From assembly GCA_017395275.1 (NCBI GenBank), contig JAFPVN010000152.1, positions 1 through 11,591 of the forward strand: DNA of 11,591 nucleotides, written 5' to 3'. The notes under the pieces were generated by a model. It saw nothing but the letters and a program-made list of their open reading frames with translations. It was not told the DNA's origin and ran no database searches. The position numbers and the translations under genes are program-made. Origin of the DNA: Candidatus Methanomethylophilaceae archaeon (lineage in GTDB: Archaea > Thermoplasmatota > Thermoplasmata > Methanomassiliicoccales > Methanomethylophilaceae). Shown here piece after piece: positions 1 through 5,045 of the stretch. Within the stretch, counting starts at the first letter, position 1. The number at the start of each line of letters is the position of its first letter.

Positions 1-2
1 AA

Positions 3-404
3 CTCTACGACGAGTACGAGTCGCTCTACGGCGCCGTCGAGAGCGTCGCGGCGTCCCCCGAGGACTTCCGCAGCGAATACGAGGGCGACTGGGTCGAGAC
101 ATTCATCGAGGTCGCGGTGGAGAACGTCACACCGCCGTTCGTGCAGATTGACGGGATGTTCGAGCTCACCTCCAACGCCCCCAACGGGATCGACCTCATA
201 AGGGACGCACTCCTGAAGGGCCTCGAGGCCGCAGACGGCGCCAACGTGGAGATCACCTACATCGGATCCCCCCGCTACAGGATCGTCGTCACCGCCGACG
301 AGTACAAGGAGGCGGAGGACATCCTCAAGACCGTCTCCAACACCGTCATCAAATCACTTACCAAGGCCGGCGGCACTGCCGTACTCAAGCGCGAGACGAA
401 GTGA
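3..404 (+). CDS. eif2a: Translation initiation factor aIF2 alpha subunit, C-terminal part (5' end outside window)
   Basis: The last 133 codons of an open frame that enters from the left edge. aIF2-alpha is a subunit of the heterotrimeric factor that delivers initiator Met-tRNA to the small ribosomal subunit. The visible part corresponds to the end of the helical middle domain and the alpha/beta C-terminal domain that contacts the gamma subunit. It includes the stretch TPPFVQIDGMFELTSNAPNG, followed by GIDLIRDALLKGLEA and ITYIGSPRYRIVV, a pattern typical of archaeal and eukaryotic eIF2-alpha. The gene is followed after 5 nt by Nop10 and then by a PAC2 gene, an order common in archaea. The S1 domain lies outside the window. 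An ATG-like start inside the window would be wrong, because homology-like sequence continues upstream to the edge. Stop codon is TGA. Confidence 0.88.
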   Translation, partial: LYDEYESLYGAVESVAASPEDFRSEYEGDWVETFIEVAVENVTPPFVQIDGMFELTSNAPNGIDLIRDALLKGLEAADGANVEITYIGSPRYRIVVTADEYKEAEDILKTVSNTVIKSLTKAGGTAVLKRETK

Positions 405-409
405 TCCGC

Positions 410-601
410 ATGAGATCCGCACTCAGGAAGTGTAAGGATTGCGGCAGGTATTCTACGAAGGACGTATGTCCCGATTGCGGAGGCAAGACCGTCACGGCGC
501 TGCCTCCGAGGTATTCGCCCGAGGACAGGTACGGCGAGTACAGGCGCAAGGCCATTGCAGAGGAGTTTGGAGAGAATGGAAAGTGTGATAAGCTACTATG
601 A
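410..601 (+). CDS. nop10: Nop10, H/ACA ribonucleoprotein subunit
   Basis: A 63-residue protein matching archaeal Nop10, the small subunit that binds Cbf5 in the H/ACA guide-RNA complex that makes pseudouridine in rRNA. The N-terminal zinc ribbon is complete: CKDC (Cys8, Cys11) and CPDC (Cys20, Cys23), followed by GGKT. Then comes the family-typical linker PPRYSPEDRYGEYRRK and a helical tail. I chose ATG 410 because it gives the usual N-terminus (MRSALRKCK) and because GTGATC at 401-406, a match to the message complement of the 16S 3' end, sits just upstream and overlaps the aIF2-alpha stop. A GTG at 401 would add three residues and is less likely. The 3' end overlaps the PAC2 gene by 26 nt, so the three genes are probably translationally coupled. 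Stop is TGA. Confidence 0.93.
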   Translation: MRSALRKCKDCGRYSTKDVCPDCGGKTVTALPPRYSPEDRYGEYRRKAIAEEFGENGKCDKLL

Positions 602-1331
602 GGAGCCCGAGCTCAACAGGCCCATACTCATCGAGGGTCTCCCCGGAGTGGGGAACGTGGGCAAGATCGCCGCGGATTTCCTGGCGGACAAGCTGGGAGC
701 CAAGCACTTCGCCACCGTCGTGTCCAAGCACTTCCCCCCGCAGGTCCTGATCGACTCCGAGGGCATCGGCGTCATGGCATGCAACGAACTCCTGTACGCG
801 AAGGACGTCGGGGAGAGTCATCTGGACGTCATATTCCTCCTCGGGGACTTCCAGGCCGCTACGTCGGAGGGACAGTTCCTGGTCTGCAACGAGCTCATGA
901 ACGAGGTGTTCCTGAGGTACGACGTGTCCACCGTCTTCACGCTCGGCGGATACGGCACCGGGAAGATCGTCGACGATGCCGCCGTCCTCGGAGCGGCGAC
1001 GGACATACAGACCCGCGACAAGCTCGCGCCCTACGGTGTCACCTTCAGGCCCGGGGAGCCCGCGGGAGGCATCATCGGCGCCAGCGCCGTACTGCTCGGA
1101 TTGGCGCAGTTCCACGGCATAGAGGGAGCGTGCATCATGGGCGAGACCTCCGGTTACCTCGTGGATTACAAGAGCGCCTCGAAGGTGCTCGACGTGCTCG
1201 AGAGACTGCTCGGAACGAAGCTCGACAGGACCGAGTTCAACGAGAAGTGCCAGCAGGTCGATTTCATCGCCGGGAAGGTCAAGGAGATGGAACAGTCCCG
1301 CAGCGGCGACAACCTGGGTTACATAGGCTGA
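576..1331 (+). CDS. PAC2 family protein (archaeal proteasome assembly chaperone homologue)
   Basis: A 251-residue protein of the PAC2 family, related to the archaeal PbaA/PbaB proteins that act in 20S proteasome assembly. Recognisable landmarks are LIEGLPGVGNVGKIAADFL near residue 20, FLLGDFQ near residue 90, TLGGYGTGK near residue 125, and a glycine-rich GIIGASAVLLGLAQFHGI near residue 165, followed by MGETSGYLVDY. The C-terminus (KCQQVDFIAGKVKEMEQ) looks like a short helix. Length is normal for the family. ATG 576 is preferred: AGGAG at 561-565 lies 10 nt upstream and the protein then starts MESVISYYEEPEL. A TTG at 555 in the same frame would extend it by seven residues. The gene begins inside Nop10 and ends in TGA 45 nt before the tRNA. 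The exact role of archaeal PAC2 paralogues is not settled. Confidence 0.88.
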   Translation: MESVISYYEEPELNRPILIEGLPGVGNVGKIAADFLADKLGAKHFATVVSKHFPPQVLIDSEGIGVMACNELLYAKDVGESHLDVIFLLGDFQAATSEGQFLVCNELMNEVFLRYDVSTVFTLGGYGTGKIVDDAAVLGAATDIQTRDKLAPYGVTFRPGEPAGGIIGASAVLLGLAQFHGIEGACIMGETSGYLVDYKSASKVLDVLERLLGTKLDRTEFNEKCQQVDFIAGKVKEMEQSRSGDNLGYIG

Positions 1332-1345
1332 TCCTGCACCCAATC

Positions 1346-1355
1346 TTTTTATATT
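1346..1355 (+). promoter_or_regulatory. TATA box of tRNA-Tyr (and T-tract after the PAC2 gene)
   Basis: TTTTTATATT is centred about 26 nt upstream of the first tRNA base at 1377, the usual spacing for an archaeal TATA box. The T-run at 1346-1350, 15 nt past the PAC2 stop, could also serve as a U-tract terminator for the upstream operon. Position and sequence are seen; function is inferred. Confidence 0.6.
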
Positions 1356-1376
1356 ATTGCTCTAATGCGGAATCGT

Positions 1377-1487
1377 CCTCACTTAGCTTAGCCTGGCTAG
1401 AGCGGCTGACTGTAGAGAGTTCCCGGCATTGCCGGTACAGCCGCTGAAATCAGCAGATCCCCTGTTCAAATCAGGGAGTGGGGACCA
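1377..1487 (+). tRNA. tRNA-Tyr (GUA), with intron and encoded CCA
   Basis: The cloverleaf can be folded by hand. Acceptor CCTCACT (1377-1383) pairs with AGTGGGG (1477-1483), with discriminator A1484 and CCA encoded at 1485-1487. The D stem is GCTT/GAGC. Anticodon stem GCTGA (1405-1409) pairs with TCAGC (1450-1454), and anticodon GTA is at 1412-1414. The T arm is CCCTG-TTCAAAT-CAGGG at 1460-1476. C1-G72 is the archaeal/eukaryotic tyrosine identity pair. An intron of about 33 nt separates the anticodon loop from its 3' stem. With the canonical 37/38 junction it spans 1416-1448, though the exact splice bases are uncertain. Inside it, CCGGC-ATT-GCCGG (1423-1435) forms a hairpin and TACAG (1436-1440) is perfectly complementary to CTGTA (1410-1414), so the intron pairs with the anticodon as in many tRNA-Tyr precursors. 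Confidence 0.94.
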
Positions 1488-1644
1488 CTCTCGTCTTGTA
1501 ATATAGCGGATATCGATTTGGACACGGCCGCAAGTCAAGGAGAAGCGTACACGAGGGGTTTGAAACATGGCATCACGAGCGTATCCGTTCCGATCCCATA
1601 AGAACACAATGTCTAACAACACTTTTGTTCCCTCTAAAACATCC

Positions 1645-1653
1645 GATAATATT
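1645..1653 (+). promoter_or_regulatory. Candidate TATA box for the 410-residue protein gene
   Basis: GATAATATT lies about 44 nt upstream of ATG 1693 in the 205-nt spacer after tRNA-Tyr, so a transcript starting near 1675 would carry a short leader. GATGAGGG (1673-1680) just before the start is only a weak ribosome-binding match. I see no tRNA 3'-end repeat, integrase gene or other feature in 1488-1644. Confidence 0.4.
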
Positions 1654-1692
1654 CGCAACCCAAGGTGTGAATGATGAGGGACAAAAGATAAC

Positions 1693-2925
1693 ATGACCGA
1701 GGCCGAAGGATTCCGCATGACCGCACCCCTCCTGAAAAGGTATGTCGACAGGATCAATGAACCGAACGGATTCTATCTTGAGGATGAAGAAGACATCGAA
1801 CTCTTCAAGAAAATAGAGAGCATCGTCAGAGAGCTTCCACCCAATGAAGATGATTGTGACTCCCGCAGACTATGGATCAGCATACCGCGCGGACCAATAG
1901 AGGATTTCGGGGAATTCGACGAAGAAGAATGGGACACATACGATGATTTCGTGGATTTCTGGAAATGCTATCACCCTGACGAGGCAGACTGGTATGTGTT
2001 CTACTATGAGAAACCGGCAAACGGAAGCAGCTTCATCGTCCTCGGGGAATTGATCCTGTTCATGACGGGGGAGGGACACAATCCATACAGGAAACGTTCC
2101 TATTATCACACAGACCTGTTGAAGTGGCTGGTCGGGGCCATAAGGGTTCAGGTAGACAATATAAAATCCGGGACATACCACGACCTTGTCGTAAAAGAAC
2201 TGCCGATCGGATACCGCAAAGGGGTGGTCAAAAGATCCGACATCTGGGACAGCGGATATTGGACCAAAGAAAATGATTTGGACGGAACCACCGAAAAAGA
2301 CATCGAGGAATTCGCCAATCTTGTGGATGAGGGGATAGATGGCCCCCCGAAAACCAGACTCGGATCCATGACCTTGAACGATTACCTTTCCCTTTGTTCA
2401 TTGTGTTTCAAGACCCGCGGAAATGATATTGCTGGAATGACCCTCAAGGAGCAGTACAGCAGATTTGCGGACGGGAGGGATGACGGAATGCTGGAGCTGG
2501 ATCCCGATGATCCGGACGCATTCAAGGAGTTCGTAAGGACCTCGCACAGCGGACACATATGGGAGATACGGTCTGGCCATGGTTGGTCAATGATGCATCT
2601 GTTCCCCCGGAATGATGAGATAGGATGGTATACCGTACTAAACGGCAGCTTCGACCGTACGGACTTCGTCCACATTGCGTTGAGTCTGTTTGCACATGGT
2701 ATTCCTCTGACGGTAAACGATGCAAAAAAGGTCCTTAAGGCTCTGAGAGGAGAGGATTACATCGGAATCGTACCCAGGGGCGATTGGCCATTCTATGCGC
2801 AATACCGCTTCAAGGAATACGATGTGCTGGAATGCATTACTTTTCGGGATGACCTATACGCGAAATTGAAGAACAATATCCTGTGGTATGAGGTGGACAC
2901 GTTTTATCCAATATCCGAATCGTGA
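1693..2925 (+). CDS. Hypothetical acidic protein, 410 residues, no recognised family
   Basis: I do not recognise this protein. The frame is long, ends in TGA, and has natural protein composition, so the gene is credible. It is strongly acidic and rich in Trp, Tyr and Phe: acidic clusters occur near residues 27-34 (YLEDEEDIEL), 50-57 and 70-90 (EFDEEEWDTYDDF). There is no signal peptide or clear membrane helix; the hydrophobic stretch SSFIVLGELILFMTGEG near residue 115 looks like a buried strand/helix pair. Possible segments are an N-terminal part to about 200, a middle containing TLNDYLSLCSLCFKTRGNDI near 225, and a C-terminal part with HIWEIRSGHGWSMMHLFP near 290. These resemble an uncharacterised multi-domain soluble protein. 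G+C is visibly lower than in the genes on either side, and the gene sits directly downstream of a tRNA, both compatible with acquired DNA. ATG 1693 is preferred; ATG 1717 is an alternative. Confidence 0.65.
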   Translation: MTEAEGFRMTAPLLKRYVDRINEPNGFYLEDEEDIELFKKIESIVRELPPNEDDCDSRRLWISIPRGPIEDFGEFDEEEWDTYDDFVDFWKCYHPDEADWYVFYYEKPANGSSFIVLGELILFMTGEGHNPYRKRSYYHTDLLKWLVGAIRVQVDNIKSGTYHDLVVKELPIGYRKGVVKRSDIWDSGYWTKENDLDGTTEKDIEEFANLVDEGIDGPPKTRLGSMTLNDYLSLCSLCFKTRGNDIAGMTLKEQYSRFADGRDDGMLELDPDDPDAFKEFVRTSHSGHIWEIRSGHGWSMMHLFPRNDEIGWYTVLNGSFDRTDFVHIALSLFAHGIPLTVNDAKKVLKALRGEDYIGIVPRGDWPFYAQYRFKEYDVLECITFRDDLYAKLKNNILWYEVDTFYPISES

Positions 2926-2961
2926 TCTGGATGAAGGGTCGATGGGATAGTCCTTCGGCTT

Positions 2962-3143
2962 TCAGGAGACTCTCCATCTTTGTTCACAGCATTCTGCAAT
3001 GAACTCTGCGAATCGTTTGGTTAACCGATCATCATTCTGATCGGAAATATATTGTCTCCATATCGCGGCCTTTAATCACCCTCAAATTCCACTTCGATCG
3101 CTTTTTTATCAATTGGTTTGGGAGTTGTTAAATATCTACTCAA
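2962..3143 (-). pseudogene. Probable decayed C-terminal gene remnant
   Basis: Two adjacent minus-strand frames read as natural protein and join with a single-base shift. Positions 3143-3072 end in PKPIDKKAIEVEFEGD plus TAA. Positions 3075-2962 give LKAAIWRQYISDQ, then NDDRLTKRFAEFIAECC, then EQRWRVS plus TGA. One extra T at about 3073 would fuse them into one continuous C-terminal tail of about 60 residues. Nothing continues on the minus strand beyond 3143, where the DUF3877-like pseudogene begins, so the N-terminal part appears lost. I do not recognise the family. Chance open frames of this size are possible, hence the low confidence. The composition (amphipathic helix TKRFAEFIAECCEQRW) argues for a relic. 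Confidence 0.35.
3128..3135 (+). promoter_or_regulatory. TATA box of the DUF3877-like pseudogene
   Basis: TTAAATAT is centred 24-25 nt upstream of ATG 3156, exactly the archaeal spacing for transcription to begin at the start codon itself. The former gene was probably expressed from a leaderless message, and the promoter still looks intact. Confidence 0.5.
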
Positions 3144-3155
3144 TCACTATGAATT

Positions 3156-3649
3156 ATGGACGGGAAGGGACTGTACCAAAGGATCGTGGACACCGTGCAG
3201 GAGATGCACCTTAAGATCGGTGATTCCGAGGGCAGCATCTCACTGTACTATCCGTATAACGGGGGCCTGTCGGAGATATCGGAGGAATTCCTTGGGTGCT
3301 GTGCAGATCTTCCCGGGGGATAAGCATAGAGCAGATCCCTGGGCGCATAAGGGCGATCGTCCCGGAATCGGTATGCAGGCACATCTCCTCGATGCCTGTC
3401 AAACCCACGCTGAGGGACGTGGTGGATCTGGTGAGTTCACGCTGCGGTATCGATGATCTCCGCAGGATCGTATCGGAAAGACACCCCGATGCGTCATTCA
3501 GGAGGTTCGGAGGCATCGAGTTCGATTGACTGCTCACGTTCTCCCCGGACAGGGATCCTGACGTATACTGCATCAACATCGAGATGGGCGCGGTAACCTA
3601 CCACAGGTTCTCCAGGGAGGACTATCTGGCGATGGGTTTCGTGCTCTGA
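3156..3649 (+). pseudogene. DUF3877-like protein, broken by a frameshift and an internal TGA
   Basis: Three pieces read as one family-like protein of about 164 residues. From ATG 3156 the frame gives MDGKGLYQRIVDTVQEMHLK, IGDSEGSISLYYPYN and EEFLGCC, then meets TAA at 3321. The protein resumes in the -1 frame as GISIEQIPGRIRAIVPESV and continues to FRRFGGIEFD with TGA at 3527-3529. The same frame then runs LLTFSPDRDPDVYCINIEMG and ends YHRFSREDYLAMGFVL with TGA 3647-3649. The LYYP motif near the N-terminus, EFD near the middle and YHRF..EDY..GF at the end match my recollection of DUF3877, an uncharacterised family seen in Firmicutes. The frameshift falls in the run GGGGG at 3315-3319; six Gs would restore the frame. 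TGA 3527 could be a mutated TGG. A sequencing error could explain the first lesion but not easily both. Confidence 0.7.
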
Positions 3650-3651
3650 CA

Positions 3652-4626
3652 TCATTCCCGCGGGACCGTCCGCGACAGAAGGTCCCTCAGTATGTCTGGC
3701 CTGTCGGTTATGATCCCGTCCGGCCCCTGCGGTATCAATGCACGCAGTTCCTCCGCACTGTCCGGTGTCCACACGTTCACGCCGATTCCCATCGAGCGGA
3801 GCCTGCCGATGAGATCTGGGTCATTGAGACATGAGGAGAAATGGCAGTGCACGAAGTCCACCTTGAATCCTATCTCCCTCACGTAACTGCACAGGTCCGC
3901 CTGCCTCCTGCGCAGTTCCAGGACCTCGCCCGCCGGCAGGCCCGGATATATCGCCCCGATCCCGCGTCCGAACTCCGTCATGGCCTGCCTGGGGTCATCA
4001 GCGCGGATCCCGAGACCCTCGATCGCCGACATGTCGTCCGGAAGGGTCACATCGTCGACGGTCACCGAATCCAGACCCTTTTCCTCTGGGAAACAGGCCG
4101 CCAGGATCCTTTCGGTCGCTGGCATGTACGGAGGGACCAGTATGCCCACGCGGATCTCCGGGTGGGAATCCTTGACCTCCCTGAGCAGCGAATGATCGAA
4201 CGACGACACTATCACGTTCCCCGCGAATCCGGACGACGCGATCGCATCGGCCACGGGGGCGGCATACGGCACCGACCTGTCGGCTGGTGCCTTGAGCTCT
4301 ATGTTGACCACCTTGTAATCCTTCCCGGCATCCAGACATTCCAGGAGGGTGGCGATGCGCTCTCCCCTGAATCCCTCGCCGAACCACGAACCGAAGTCGT
4401 ATCCCCTGAGCTGGGCATAGGTCATCTCGGAGATCAGCCCGCTCCCGTCGCTGACGGCGTCGATGCTGTAGTTGTGCGCGATCACAGGCACGCCGTCCCG
4501 GGTGAGCTGGACGTCGGTCTCGAAACCGTCCGCCCCGACATCGCGTGCCATCCTGAAAGCGGACAGCGTGTTCTCGGGTGCCACTGCGGACGCACCCCTG
4601 TGGGCAATGATACTCGGCATCGTCAT
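3652..4626 (-). CDS. Glycerophosphodiester phosphodiesterase family protein
   Basis: A 324-residue TIM-barrel phosphodiesterase of the GDPD family, which hydrolyses glycerophosphodiesters to glycerol phosphate and an alcohol. Residues near the N-terminus fit the active site: His9-Arg10 (IIAHRGAS), Glu18-Asn19-Thr20 (PENT), Glu36 and Asp38 (FETDVQLTRDG) and His51 (VIAHN). A further likely metal ligand is the Glu in NIELKAP. The C-terminus carries the family signature GVNVWTPDS, followed by GPDGIITDRPDIL. The usual Asp after the second catalytic His is Asn here. The protein is longer than the common bacterial enzyme of about 240-250 residues, with extra sequence around residues 185-250. There is no signal peptide, so it should be cytoplasmic. 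I chose ATG 4624-4626, with 4620 two codons inside, because a TATA-like GGATATGATA near 4653-4662 lies the right distance upstream. An ATG at 4674 is less likely. Its stop is two bases from the pseudogene's stop, on the opposite strand. Confidence 0.85.
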   Translation of the reverse strand: MTMPSIIAHRGASAVAPENTLSAFRMARDVGADGFETDVQLTRDGVPVIAHNYSIDAVSDGSGLISEMTYAQLRGYDFGSWFGEGFRGERIATLLECLDAGKDYKVVNIELKAPADRSVPYAAPVADAIASSGFAGNVIVSSFDHSLLREVKDSHPEIRVGILVPPYMPATERILAACFPEEKGLDSVTVDDVTLPDDMSAIEGLGIRADDPRQAMTEFGRGIGAIYPGLPAGEVLELRRRQADLCSYVREIGFKVDFVHCHFSSCLNDPDLIGRLRSMGIGVNVWTPDSAEELRALIPQGPDGIITDRPDILRDLLSRTVPRE

Positions 4627-4747
4627 CGGTCGCGTGCTTCCAAGGATTCGCGGGGATATGATACTGTCGGACATCGCTACGGAGGCATCGTCACAAAAAA
4701 CTAATGGCCGGACCGCGGTCACGATCCCGCATAGATTGGGATTTTCG

Positions 4748-5041
4748 ATGTCAGGGAACAAGGAATGGACGGAGGCGAGGGATTCCCTTGTGGATATGGT
4801 GACCGATCTCGGATTCCCGGAGGAACTGGGCCATCACATGGCGAGGATGCTCGGCAGCCCGAAGGCCATCAGGCGCATGACGAAGTATCTGGAGTATGAG
4901 AGGCCGAAGGACATCGAGACCGTCGTCGACGAGATGCTGGCGATCTGCGGAGAGATCGACAGCTGGAAGGAGAAGAAGGGCAGCGAGGATGCCAACGCCG
5001 CCTACAACGACGTCCTCAGATACGGTCTCGACAGGGAATGA
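4748..5041 (+). CDS. Conserved-looking small protein, 97 residues, function unknown
   Basis: A small, mostly helical, soluble protein of mixed charge. It begins MSGNKEWTEARDSLVDMV, continues GFPEELGHHMARMLGSPKAI and KYLEYERPKDIETVVDEMLA, then ICGEIDSWKEKKGSEDANA and AAYNDVLRYGLDRE. The pattern of a residue-30 MLGSPKAIRRM helix, a VVDEMLAI helix and a tail of AAYNDVLRYGL resembles small uncharacterised proteins I associate with gut bacteria and archaea, but I cannot name the family. ATG 4748 is preferred over longer in-frame starts because these would read through the GDPD promoter region and N-terminus on the other strand. No strong ribosome-binding site precedes it; ATTTTCG is immediately upstream. 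It is divergent from the GDPD gene and convergent with the TerB-domain gene, its stop being only 4 nt from that gene's stop. Stop is TGA. Confidence 0.72.
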   Translation: MSGNKEWTEARDSLVDMVTDLGFPEELGHHMARMLGSPKAIRRMTKYLEYERPKDIETVVDEMLAICGEIDSWKEKKGSEDANAAYNDVLRYGLDRE

Positions 5042-5045
5042 TGCC

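Noticed and set aside
492..1343. Long minus-strand open frame opposite the PAC2 gene
   Set aside because: It is a shadow produced by G+C-rich codon bias. The plus-strand protein is recognisable and the minus-strand one has low-complexity Val/Leu/Gly/Glu composition.
1671..1677. ATGATGA resembling a C box of a C/D guide RNA
   Set aside because: No D box CTGA follows at suitable spacing, and the bases are the leader of the next gene.
1383..1757. Minus-strand open frame of 124 codons across tRNA-Tyr
   Set aside because: It is the antisense of the tRNA and its spacer. The PLPDLNRGSADFS-type sequence is the usual spurious translation of a tRNA gene.
3527..3529. In-frame TGA read as selenocysteine
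   Set aside because: The residue lies in an EFD-x-LL context rather than a redox Cys position, the gene also has a frameshift, and selenocysteine is not expected in this archaeal group.
1377..3649. Integrated mobile element using tRNA-Tyr as attachment site
   Set aside because: I found no direct repeat of the tRNA 3' end downstream and no integrase. The low G+C and pseudogenes alone do not prove an element.
3841..4704. 287-codon plus-strand open frame opposite the GDPD gene
   Set aside because: Arg/His/Val/Asp-rich shadow. The minus strand carries the complete GDPD active-site pattern.
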